Below, in pieces: positions 54,191 through 63,604 of a stretch of 64,000 nucleotides of DNA. Numbering within the stretch: position 1 is the first letter of the stretch; each line of letters opens with the position of its first letter. Position numbers and translations under genes: made by a program. Under the pieces are notes generated by a model, which ran no database searches, was not told where the DNA came from, and saw only the letters and a list, made by a program, of their open reading frames with translations. Source of the stretch: Ascarosepion bandense (lineage: Eukaryota > Mollusca > Cephalopoda > Sepiida > Sepiidae); assembly GCA_037127315.1 (NCBI GenBank), contig JBBBDQ010000400.1, positions 1,089,501 through 1,153,500 on the forward strand, read 5' to 3'.

Positions 54191-54945
54191 ATTTAGAGGT
54201 AAAGACCAAAATAGGACAAATATTTTTTTAACTGATAGACACTTTCCAAACGGATCAGAACTAAACAAAATTTTTAATAGAAACACAATCAAGCTAAATT
54301 ATAGTTGTACTAGTAATTTAGATAGTTTTATAAAAAAAAAAAAAAACGCCAGAGATTTAGATAGCATTGTACAAAACAAGACCACTAATAAAGAATGCAA
54401 ACGGAGGGACAAAAATAAATGCTCACTTTAAGGGCTTTCCAATACAAAAGAAGTTATTTACAAGGCAAAAGTACATGACTTAATTGGCCAAAATAAAATA
54501 TATTTGAGTTCAACCAAAGACACCTTTAAGACCAGGTGCTTCAATCACATGTCTACATTCAAAATCGAAAACTTAAAAAAACTGTACAAAATTGGCTAGC
54601 CACGTGTGAAAATTGAAATCATAATGTGGAAAAGACCCAGACATAACGTGAAGTATAGTGAAAACAGCCAAGCCTTAAAACGGTGGCAAAATATGTAGAT
54701 TGTGCCAGGAAGAAAAGTTAGAGATTATTCTATTCCCAAACAAAAACAGTCTACTGAATCAATTACCTGAAATTATGTCTAAGTGTAACCATACTAAAAA
54801 ATACCTATTAGGTTCATACAACCATGGATAAAAACGTTATAATTTCTTGCAATTTTAAAAATTGCGCGTTCAAAAATTCCTGAGCGTTCCAAAAACCACC
54901 GTTATGTGAGAAACCTGGGTCGCGTTATAATTCGTTTACAAATGG
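54190..54945 (+). pseudogene. Second type of Penelope-like element, GIY-YIG region, decayed
   Basis: Plus-strand pieces in order: TDRHFPNGSELNKIFNRNTI, KLNYSCTSNL, KECKRRDKNKCSL (Cys-rich linker), KEVIYKAKVHDLIGQNKIYL, TFKTRCFNHMSTFKIENLKK, LPEIMSKCNHTKKYLLGSY. This is the end of the RT, zinc-finger-like linker and GIY-YIG order of Neptune/Poseidon-like PLEs; the YIG is mutated to YLS. Several frameshifts and stops. A hairpin (GCAATTTTAAAAATTGC) lies at about 54850, and the PLE end with hammerheads follows. Confidence 0.7.
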
Positions 54946-54946
54946 A

Positions 54947-54983
<37 letters not shown>

Positions 54984-55241
54984 AGCAACAACAATTCCAA
55001 TAGTAAGAAAACTAACTCTAAAAAAACTAGTATAAATCCAGCTATAATTTAATACGTCTTGTACAACCCACCGAGGACGAACTCGGAGGGAAAATAAGGG
55101 GAAGCAAAAAAAGAAACAAATGAAGTACATGAACAAAAAGTCAAGCACTCGTAAGAAAGAAAAAAACCCCAAGACGAAAACCCGAACACTAAAGCGCTCA
55201 ATACGAAAGTAGAGCAAACAAAGACAGAAAATCTAAGCAAG

Positions 55242-55292
55242 AGCCAACAACCGACCACGGTTTCGCCTAACGGCTCGTCAGGGAAATTGGCT
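55242..55292 (-). ncRNA. Type I hammerhead ribozyme, PLE family, intact
   Basis: Minus strand: helix I AGCCAA...CC pairs with GG...TTGGCT across a 3x3 internal loop. CTGACGA follows (plus strand 55275-55281), then helix II GCC-GTTA-GGC, GAA, helix III ACC-GT-GGT and cleavage-site C (complement of 55253). The long helix I and tiny helix III match published PLE hammerheads. Confidence 0.85.
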
Positions 55293-55305
55293 GTAATATA
55301 CCGGA

Positions 55306-55358
55306 CGAGCCAATTTCCCTGACAAGCCGTTAGGCGAAACCATGGTCGGTTGTTGGCT
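55306..55358 (+). ncRNA. Hammerhead relic facing the intact copy
   Basis: Same architecture as 55242-55292, but the core reads CTGACAA (55319-55325). The catalytic G of CUGANGA is A, so no cleavage is expected. Helices I-III are intact. Confidence 0.75.
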
Positions 55359-55400
55359 CTTGCTTAGATTTTTTGTCTATATATATATATATATATATAT

Positions 55401-55727
55401 AGCATGAATGACAGCAACGAAATACATTTGCGTTGAAACAAGTACTGTATACACGTGTCAAGCGATGGAACGGTTTTCATTTTTTGATAGAATGAGAAAA
55501 TCATGTATGAATATATGTGTATGAGAGAAAGCATGTGTGAATGTGTGCGTTTATGAGTCAGTCAATTTAATATGTGAAATAATGTGGAATATTTTTTTCT
55601 TAATAGTGTGAGAGAATCATGTCTGAATTTACATGCATGAGAGAATCATGTATGAAGGTGTGTGCTTGTGAGTCTGGAATGGGAATTGTAATACGAAATA
55701 TATAACATTCACACTAACATTTTGTTG
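55401..55727. other. Gene-free stretch
   Basis: Repeats of GTATGAA and GTGTG (AGAGAATCATGTATGAA, two to three times, about 55490-55670). No gene. Confidence 0.45.
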
Positions 55728-55862
55728 TGGCAACAATATTTTTCCTCGTAAATCAGTTTCAAACTCTTATTCCATAATCTTAAAAAGATAAACTAAAAAT
55801 TATTTTCTTTTTAAGATTTCTGCTTTTACCATTCTTTTGATTCTGAAAATCTAAGAAAGGAA
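55728..55862 (+). repeat. 130-bp duplicated segment, copy 1
   Basis: Nearly identical to 58547-58676 (CAACAATATTTTTCCTCGTA ... AATCTAAGAAAGGAAAA). At its end begins a string that is the complement of the start of the PLE relic at 54192. Confidence 0.7.
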
Positions 55863-55905
55863 AAAAAAATATTTGTCCTATTTTGGTCTTTACCTCTACA
55901 CACAC

Positions 55906-56254
55906 TTAACTCATCTAGAGTTTAAATATGCTTGACACGCATTATTTTCGCCTACATATATTTACATTCATATTAAACATCTAATGCTTTTATTACACGT
56001 GGCACACACACATAAAAAGACAAAAGTTTTTCTTGTCCATTTAATATTCCTCCATTAATTTATTTCACGTGACATGTATCTGTCCAATAAAATCATGCCT
56101 CAATCAACATACTGTCTATTAGATTTTTAAAAAAGATTTGTAAATCATTCGTCTTTAAAAAAAATGTCTGAAAAAGCTTGTTAAATTGAAGCATGTTAGA
56201 TTAAGGACACTTTTTCTAACATGTTCTTTACTTATATATATATATATATATATA
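55906..56254. other. Gene-free stretch
   Basis: AT-rich; ends in a (TA)n run at 56233-56258. Nothing recognised. Confidence 0.45.
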
Positions 56255-56600
56255 TATTAATCATTTCACCCCGATCAAGACGGAAATGCCACTGATGTGC
56301 GGGGGGCTACATAACTGTAAAAAGATTAATTAGAAGAGAGTGAAGAGGAAGACGAACCAGTTAGAAAGGAGCAATAGAAAGATGAGGATGCAGGTGTGAT
56401 GACAGTTACATAGGTGGAGGGAAAGGGAAGGATATACGGGGTGGGGAGAGAGCTAGAATCCAGTGGTTAATAGATGAGTATTGACATTGCATTTAAATTC
56501 TTGGAGGTTGTAGCCATCAGGAAAGCAAGGATATGGGAGAGAGTTCCACAGGCGGGAAGTGCGAGAGAAGAAGCTGCAGAAGTAGAATTGTCTCTCTCTC
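56255..56600 (-). pseudogene. LINE family L 3' end
   Basis: Plus strand: inverse tail (TCATTTCACCCCGATCAAGA), a UTR shared with 24995-25240, then the end of ORF2 (minus-strand LALPACGTLSHILAF, which is SRLWNSLP read in a shifted frame). 5'-truncated at about 56600 next to a (TA)n run. Confidence 0.65.
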
Positions 56601-57089
56601 TATATATATATAAAATGTGTGCGTGTGTATGTGCGAAATATTTTGCACACACTTTATAATACTTCCCCACTCTGATGAAAGATACTGAAAACTTGTGGCA
56701 AACTCTGAAGGGGAAAGTTTATGTTTAACAGAAAATTTACCATGAAATTTGAAAGGCTATATTGGATTTTGTGCAGTCTGTTTTTCAGTAAATTAAGTAA
56801 TTCGATAAAAGAAAAAAATCAATGGATGAACGATATTTAAAATAAGTCTGAGAACACGGAATATAAACCTCACGTTAATGTCATCGTCATTGCAATGACA
56901 CTGTTTTCAATTTATTTGTTAAAAGCTTCGATCTTTGTAAACCTTGCATACGTTCTTTATACATAATTTTTTTAATCGCAGTATAAGCTTTCTTGGAGTT
57001 CCAGTAAAGTAGGAAATATTGTGAAATATGGAATATGCTGTCAAACTAAAAAAAATAGTGGCACATCTTTACTTACGCACAAACGCACA

Positions 57090-57145
<56 letters not shown>

Positions 57146-57339
57146 GATAGATAGATTTGGATATTGATTCGTTGATATCGATCTCTTGAGCTTTGATTCC
57201 AATTTAGATCACTGAATTTAATCACATACACTAGACAAGATTAATTTAATTTTAAATCTTTGATTTTTAATAAGCATATATATATATATATATATATATA
57301 TAAATTTGAAAAAAAAGTTATCACTTCGGCGATATATGC
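56601..57339. other. Gene-free stretch
   Basis: (CA)n and (TA)n runs at 57085-57145 and 57277-57302. No gene recognised. Confidence 0.5.
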
Positions 57340-57564
57340 ATAAGTCTTCAGCAATAAATTGAGTTCTTTCGGTGACTGGCGTGTGTATACGCCGCTTAGA
57401 TATAATACACTAAAATTTCCTTTCTCTGATTCCATATGCCTATGGCTTAGGGATTAACGACTCCGACTGACACCAAATCAGTCGTGTTTCAATCCTGGCA
57501 GTAGATGTCTAGCCACACTGCTGAGCCGTGATACAGCTAAACAGGTTTGTCTGTGAATGACGAA

Positions 57565-57565
<1 letters not shown>
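57340..57565 (+). mobile_element. tRNA-like/hammerhead element, copy R3 (decayed)
   Basis: The tRNA-like part GGCTTAGGGATTAACGACTC ... GTGTTTCAATCCTGG (about 57441-57499) and a mutated hammerhead at 57510-57558 are recognisable. The core reads CTGCTGA and the GAAA became TAAA, so no cleavage is expected. Ends at GAATGAC, close to (TA)n. The left boundary is uncertain. Confidence 0.6.
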
Positions 57566-57606
<41 letters not shown>

Positions 57607-57887
57607 TCAAACTTTCTTTGCTAACGCATTTAACCTCCCCTCAGAAACTTTGTAAATGTGGAGGTTTTATTTTGTAACTTGTGCTTACTTATACACAGAA
57701 GTAAATTGAAAGAAAAATGCAGCTAAATTTTCAGCTCTTAAATCTGAGAACTATCTAAAATTTTCTTTAACCTAACAGTGTCAGGAAAAGATAACTATAA
57801 GTTATAGATACGGTGTGATGCAATATACAGCCTAATCAATTTTTGCATACATATACATCTCTCTCACTATATATATATATATATATA
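57566..57887. other. Gene-free stretch
   Basis: Bounded by (TA)n runs; AT-rich, nothing recognised. Confidence 0.45.
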
Positions 57888-58453
57888 AGTAGAATAAGTA
57901 AAAAACAAGTAGAAAAAGTGTCTTTCTTTTAATATGTTTCGCTTCAACAAGCTTGTTCAGAGATTTGTTCCAGATGAATGATTTAATAAATACACATTAA
58001 GAATAAATGTGAAAATATGAGAAACTTACACCCCGGATCAAAAGGTGGTTTCTCCTACAAATGTAGACGCAAATTCGAACCCTGTCGGAGAGTAAATTTT
58101 CTTTATTAAGTTTTCTCAACTGCACAGTCTCCTGGACGTAATGAGCATTGTTTAAAACAAAAAAAAATCGAGCGTTTATTTCGAACACGGGTATCCAGTC
58201 AAAATAACATTTGAACCAATAAAAATACCGAAAATACTTAAATCTTTTCGACTCTGCCCTCTTCTCTTCGGGAAGTCTATTTCAAACACGACTATCTGGT
58301 AAAAATAATGTTTAAAGTATTATACGCCTATTAGGTTGTTTAAATATTCTGGAACTAACTCGCTTCTCTTAAACTGACAATAAGAAAAAAGCATCAAAAT
58401 TATTTCAAATCCATTCTTATTTGGACAGAGAATTTTCAGTACTCAAAATACAC
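57888..58453. mobile_element. 560-bp dispersed repeat C, copy 1
   Basis: Almost identical to 60547-61111. It contains a tRNA-like part (CACCCCGGATCAAAAGGTGG, then GCAAATTCGAACCCTGTCGG), two versions of a tail related to the tRNA-Leu-like SINEs (ACGGGTATCCAGTCAAAATA, then ACGACTATCTGGTAAAAATA), and near its left end, on the minus strand, a hammerhead-like string (CTGAACAAGCTTGTTGAAGC, then GAAACAT) whose core lacks the catalytic G. Flanked by (TA)n and (CA)n. Confidence 0.65.
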
Positions 58454-58546
58454 ACACACACAAACACACACACACGTGTGTGTGTGCGTTCGTATACGGC
58501 TGAGTCTATCATACTACAATATAATTTTCCTGTTGGCTCCCTTTCA

Positions 58547-58676
58547 ACAATATTTTTCCTCGTAAATCAGTTTCAAACTCTTATTCCATAATCTTAAAAA
58601 GAGAAACTAAAAATTATTTTCTTTTTAAGATTTCTGCTTTTACCATTCTTTTGATTCTGAAAATCTAAGAAAGGAA
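58547..58676 (+). repeat. 130-bp duplicated segment, copy 2
   Basis: Direct repeat of 55728-55862 with few differences. Flanks differ on both sides. Confidence 0.7.
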
Positions 58677-59224
58677 AATCGGATTTGGCACTTTTCAATA
58701 TTCATTTCAAGTTGATGCCATTTCAAATTTAGCAATTCTTGGAAGGCAAGCCAGAGTTTTCAAAATTCTTTCTCTGCTTCAAGAAGTTAACAAGCAGAAG
58801 CCAAACTGGAACATGGTGTGGGGTGTCGGCGCGTTAAGCAAAAACTTTCCAATCCTAAAGCAAATTGGACATCAGGAGGAGATTTATTTTTATCTAAATC
58901 TTAAAAGGAAACAAAAATGATTAATGGAAAACAAAAGAAACACTGATCAAGTAAGACGGAAAGCAAATAAATTCTCATAAAGTGATGTAAAGTAATTTTC
59001 ACCAAAAAGACGCTGACAGTAATGATTAATGAAAAATGTGAAATATATATATATATATATATATATATATTGCATGTGTCTGTATTGTGTAGATAGATAG
59101 ATAGATGTTTATGCGTCTTCGGATGAGAATATGCTGAAAAGTTCATGGCTATACCAAAAGGGTAAGAATCTTTTTATAACAAAGAAAAACGTTAGGTCGG
59201 GTCGATGACTGTTAGGGTGAAACA
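58677..59224. other. Gene-free stretch
   Basis: AT-rich; (TA)n at 59043-59070. Nothing recognised. Confidence 0.45.
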
Positions 59225-59520
59225 CATATATTCCTCAGATAATGGACTCTCCCTCCAATATTAATAAGAGTTAAAAGGAAGTTAATTCGAAAAGTTCTTG
59301 GGAAGTTCATAGAAATTTCTTAGAAGTTCTAGAGAGTTCTTTAGAGTTCTCTTGGAGTTCAATAGAACTACCTAGCAGTTGGTATTAGTCGGCAGTTGGC
59401 CGAATACTAGGGAGTCAGTTTTCCTTTGAAGATTACAAAGTTCCTAACATTTTGGGTGCGTTAAGTCGATTAGCACCCGACATTAACACCATTATAACCT
59501 TCAGTGCGAAAACTAGTCTA
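59225..59520 (-). mobile_element. Unclassified element, inverted copy with a single 55-bp unit
   Basis: Complement of 51510-51800 (plus strand CTCAGATAATGGACTCTCCC, TGGTATTAGTCGGCAGTTGG). Only one tandem unit is present, against six at 51759-52085. Confidence 0.65.
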
Positions 59521-59989
59521 AGAGAATAGCATATCAACACACTCGCACACACGATAATATGCGCATAAAATGAATTCAGAACTGAGACAAAAGTTAAGAA
59601 TAAAAGAGTGGAAAAGCACAAAAGCAGCATTAGACTGGTCTCGCAACCTAATAATAAAAAAAATAATTCTGAATTTATGCAAGTAAATATAAAAATAAAT
59701 ACCCTTTTATAGCAGAACCAATGCTGGATAAGAAATAAAAATCATTAAACACTCCCGAAAATCGCTATTATTTACCAACGAGAACGCGCGGATAAAGAAC
59801 CTTTTGACATTACAATGGGTAGCTTTGATGGTACAGAGACCTGTGGGCTTATAAGTATATATTTGTTACACGATCTAAGTAAAAAGGATCGATCAAAAAT
59901 AATATAGGCTTCTGTGGCGATGACGTTCTCATAATCTGGAGAAAATGTAACAGACAAAAAAAAAAATAAAAAATAAAAAAACAATCATA
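59521..59989. other. Gene-free stretch
   Basis: AT-rich, nothing recognised. Confidence 0.45.
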
Positions 59990-60475
59990 GATTTTTTTAA
60001 AATATAAGATTCGTCAAGGATATAAAAAAAATAGTCTAAAATAAGTAGATTTTCTAGATGTCACATTCAAAATAAGAAAAGGTACATATCAATCATAGAA
60101 AACCTAATGACACACATTTTCCAACCACCAATCTTTATTAATCAAACAGATTCCACAATCAGTTAAGCACAGCCTATCTAACGTTTCATCCAGTGAGACC
60201 ATCTTCAACATAAGCATGAAAGATTATGTAACAGCACTAAAAAATAGTGGCTTTTTAGCAAAACTCACAGCACACACACACACACAAAAACAACAGGAAA
60301 AGAAAGATCATATGGTTCACCCCACCGTACAGCAAAAACGTAAATACAAATATAAGAAAAATATTAAACTTACATACAAACACTTTACCCAATCAAGCAC
60401 TCTCCACAATGTATTCAACTTAAACGCAGTGAAAAATCAGCTGAAGTTGCACCGAGAACATGACAATTATTAATA
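59990..60475 (+). pseudogene. Second-type PLE, region after the RT core
   Basis: Plus-strand pieces: DFLDVTFKIRKGTYQSYRKP, LSNVSSSETIFNISMKDYVT, ALKNSGFLAKLT and KKNIKLTYKHFTQSSTLHNV with FNLNAVK. This is the thumb-like stretch between RT and GIY-YIG of the PLE type seen at 54190. The frame is open over 85 codons at its end but has no RT core; truncated 5' and 3'. Confidence 0.6.
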
Positions 60476-60503
60476 AGGAATTTCGTATCGCGAGTCATCT
60501 GCA

Positions 60504-60546
<43 letters not shown>

Positions 60547-60552
<6 letters not shown>

Positions 60553-61107
60553 AGAATAAGTAAAAAACAAGTAGAAAAAGTGTCTTTCTTTTAATATGTT
60601 TCGCTTTAACAAGCTTGTTCAGAGATTTGTTCCAGATGAATGATTTAATAAATACACATTAAGAATAAATGTGAAAATATGAGAAACTTACACCCCGGAT
60701 CAAAAGGTGGTTTCTCCTACAAATGTAGACGCAAATTCGAACCCTGTCGGAGAGTAAATTTTCTTTAAGTTTTCTCAACTGCACAGTCTCCTGGACGTAA
60801 TGAGCATTGTTTAAAACAAAAAAAAATCGAGCGTTTATTTCAAAGACGGGTATCCAGTCAAAATAACATTTGAACCAATAAAAATACCGAAAATACTTAA
60901 ATCTTTTCGACTCTGCCCTCTTCTCCTCGGGAAGTCCATTTCAAACACGACTATCTGGTAAAAATAATGTTTAAAGTATTATACGCCTATTAGGTTGTTT
61001 AAATATTCTGGAACTAACTTTTCTTGAACTGACAATAAGAAAAAAAAGCATCAAAATTATTTCAAATCCATTCTTATTTGGACAGAGAATTTTCAGTACT
61101 CAAAATA

Positions 61108-61111
<4 letters not shown>
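60547..61111. mobile_element. 560-bp dispersed repeat C, copy 2
   Basis: As copy 1 at 57888, with two small deletions (about 5 bp near 60764 and 6 bp near 61020). Flanked on both sides by (TA)n. It lies just 3' of the PLE relic at 59990-60475. Confidence 0.65.
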
Positions 61112-61159
<48 letters not shown>

Positions 61160-61585
61160 TATGTATAACCCTCACCCAATTAGTATTATTATTTGTTTTA
61201 AACTTATCCAGGAATGCATGTATGTATTCCTGGATAAGATATATATATATATAGTTCAACCTAATTCTCACTTTTGATTGAGTAATACAGACACACCCAT
61301 AATCATATTGTTCAACTTCTTCTAACCACATCTCGTTAACTTTCTAAATAACCGTGAATTCATTTTCTTGTTTTCAAAATAAATCATTTTCCCCATTCGT
61401 TTTAAAATATCCCTCGAAAAAGAACAAAAAATATTCTGAAACATGAAATTTTTTGTGTAGTGATGAAATGTTTTATTTAACCATTTTAACAACAACATTA
61501 CAATATGAAGTTCTACTTAGTATTGAGCACTTTTTTAAAAAGTAAATGCAACGAACATTAGGTTTTTTAATCTATCTATTTTTTC

Positions 61586-61627
<42 letters not shown>
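61112..61627. other. Gene-free stretch with microsatellites
   Basis: (TA)n at 61112-61142, 61240-61253 and 61595-61630. The block 61500-61552 (AGTATTGAGCACTTTTTTAA) is an inverted relative of the PLE-associated block at 46935. No gene. Confidence 0.5.
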
Positions 61628-61633
<6 letters not shown>

Positions 61634-61635
61634 AT

Positions 61636-61679
61636 CCACAGACAGATCTGTTTCGCTGTATCACACATCATCAGTACGA
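61636..61679 (-). ncRNA. Hammerhead (R4, 3' copy), helix II damaged
   Basis: The CTGATGA core, GAAA, helix III ACAG-AT-CTGT and cleavage-site C are kept, and helix I still pairs with wobbles. Helix II reads TGTG/CAGC with two outer mismatches, so activity is doubtful. Confidence 0.7.
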
Positions 61680-61903
61680 TTAGACATCCCATTACTTTTT
61701 ACCCAGGATTAAAACCCGACTGAATTAGCGCTCGGTAGAAGGAAACCTTTAGAGTGTATACCATGTATTCATACGCCAGTAGTGAGAGTGTTCTAATTCA
61801 TTACTGCATAAAGGATGCGTAGATGCTAGAGTAGGTACTGTTTTTTCAAAGTCTACCATTTTTCTAGAGTGCTCAATCAGGGTGTGAGAGCGTAAACAGT
61901 CAT

Positions 61904-61947
61904 CCGCAGACAGATCTGTTTCACTGCATCAGAGCTCATCTGTACGG
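61904..61947 (-). ncRNA. Hammerhead (R4, 5' copy), core mutated
   Basis: Helix I CCGTA/TGCGG and helix III are intact. The core reads CAGATGA instead of CTGATGA and helix II has lost one pair. Predicted inactive. Confidence 0.7.
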
Positions 61948-61948
61948 T

Positions 61949-62598
61949 TATATATATATATTATATAATACGGGCAAACAGGGGACGATAATGATTAATT
62001 ATGGTTAATTAAACAATCATAAGAAAGATATGTATATTAGTGTACTGATCCGAATTAGCATAAAATTACTAGAAATAGACTTAGAGAAGGCATCAGCAAG
62101 CTCTGTCAAAATTAGGTTGGAAAAGAAACGCGAAAAAAAAGCCATTCTCCTCGGATTATATTTTAGTACCCTGTTGAGTTAACAATTCCATTAGATTAAA
62201 AAGAAAATAGAAATTTCTTGCTAACAGTAATGGAATATGACAAAGGATGTAGTCAGATGGAAAGACGGGGTTTCGGTTAATGGAATATCGGAAACCATTG
62301 ATAGATTTCTGAACCGTATTAACATAAGATTATAGTCGTCTTATGTATCGTGTCCTTCAGCAACGTTTCTTTGTCTCTATTCTTATCTTTTCTTTTTATT
62401 TATTTAATGGTTTTTGCTTCTTCTCAAAGAATTACTAATTTAAACACTTGGGATTTTTAGAGATTCAAATATGCACAAGTTTTTCCTTCTTTTTAGTGAC
62501 ACAACTTCTGTAATTGCTATCCGAATTTCTGGAATAAAATGCTACCAATATTTGCATTCGAACTAAGAATTTATTCAAAGAAAAACGGAAGTCTATTT
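61949..62598. other. Gene-free stretch
   Basis: AT-rich, nothing recognised. Confidence 0.45.
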
Positions 62599-62599
62599 T

Positions 62600-62780
62600 T
62601 TTTAATCAGTTTGTCTCAAGCCAGGCGATAATGCCACTAAGACGGAAAAGGCGACTGGGAATGAAATAGACTGAAAAAATTTAAGATAGAAAACAATCCT
62701 ATACAATAGACAAGAGATAAACTTCTATTGGACAAAAAACCATGGATGACTGTAACCAAACGATAGATTAATGTCGTATG
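62600..62780 (-). mobile_element. SINE family B, worn copy
   Basis: Inverse tail (AAGCCAGGCGATAATGCCAC), ATAGACAAGAGATAAACTTC for the middle, and AACCAAACGATAGATTA for the head; many substitutions. Confidence 0.5.
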
Positions 62781-62884
62781 TGCACGGGAGTATCCATTAC
62801 ATATCACGTTTAAACAAATAAAAATTCTTGGTATGACGGTAAACTGCATCCGGCAGCAAGGCCTCTGATTGGGAAGTTGTCTCT

Positions 62885-63010
62885 TCCTGAGCATCAGGAA
62901 GAGACAACTGAAGTTCCTGGGACATGCAATAAAGAAAGAGAGCTTGGAGAACCTGATACAGTCTTGCTAGATAGAAGGAAAAAGAGACAGAGGAAGGCAG
63001 CGGATAAAAT
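62885..63010 (+). pseudogene. RTE LINE ORF2 fragment
   Basis: Reads SIRKRQLKFLGHAIKKESLE, NLIQ, stop, IEGKRDRG. Matches the 14.2-kb copy near LSIRKRQLKLLGHAMRKEGL. The first bases are preceded by a short inverted stretch (GTTGTCTCTTCCTGAGCATC against CATCAGGAAGAGACAAC). Confidence 0.6.
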
Positions 63011-63474
63011 ATTTTACATAGGTAGCAAAAAGGTATCATTTTTATTCTTTTAAGAATAACCATTGCAAAAACCTGACCTCTTCAGCTTAGTATTCCTGGC
63101 AATTAAAGAAAACTAATAACTCCCCCCACAGTAAATAGAAAATATTTAAAAAAGAAAAACACGAAAATGTAGCTCTTTAAACGACCCATATCTTTTGTTC
63201 TTACATGAAAAATATATATTATCAGAAGCATGAAAAATAAAGATTTACTAAACTTTAGAAATGAAATGATTGTTTTCTGCAGACACGGATTAAGCTTCAC
63301 ACTAAATAATAATTAAAATTTAGGAAAAAAATAAAGAAATATAGACATTAATATACATGACAATAATCGATAAAGTAACGAATCTGAAATAATGTTACAC
63401 AATACATAAATAAAAATATGGCTTTATTCAAACACAAATAGGTTTTAAAAAGAGTTTTCTGGAAAAGAAGAAAA
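63011..63474. other. Gene-free stretch
   Basis: AT-rich, nothing recognised. Confidence 0.45.
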
Positions 63475-63600
63475 GTTAGCCATAATATTATTTCCAGAAC
63501 AAAAGAAATACTAAATGAAAAATCAGAACTAATGTCCAGATGTAATCACACCAAAAATACATCTTAGGTAATACTAACCTGGATAAATGTATTTGAGATC
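63475..63600 (+). pseudogene. Second-type PLE, C-terminal end
   Basis: LNEKSELMSRCNHTK corresponds to LPEIMSKCNHTKKYLLGSY of the 54-kb PLE relic. Only the last about 20 residues are left before RTE sequence begins. Confidence 0.5.
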
Positions 63601-63604
63601 CTTA

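Larger units (their letters stand above)
54946..55400 (-). mobile_element. PLE terminal repeat with hammerheads, copy 2
   Basis: Inverse of 28343-28700 with high similarity (plus strand GTACAACCCACCGAGGACGA, GAAAGTAGAGCAAACAAAGA). It contains two hammerhead sequences facing each other (55242-55292 minus; 55306-55358 plus) around a 13-bp centre. It directly follows the decayed PLE at 54190-54945 across a (TA)n tract. Confidence 0.65.
61628..61948 (-). mobile_element. tRNA-like/hammerhead element, copy R4 with two ribozymes
   Basis: Minus-strand order: hammerhead (61947-61904), GGATGACTGTTTACGCTCTC, the spacer with GAGCACTCTAG, a tRNA-like part (CGGGTTTTAATCCTGGG) and a second hammerhead (61679-61636), ending GGATGAC at (TA)n. 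The two cleavage sites are 268 nt apart and define one monomer. This is the direct-repeat arrangement by which retrozyme transcripts are cut to unit length and circularised. Both ribozymes are mutated here. Confidence 0.75.
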
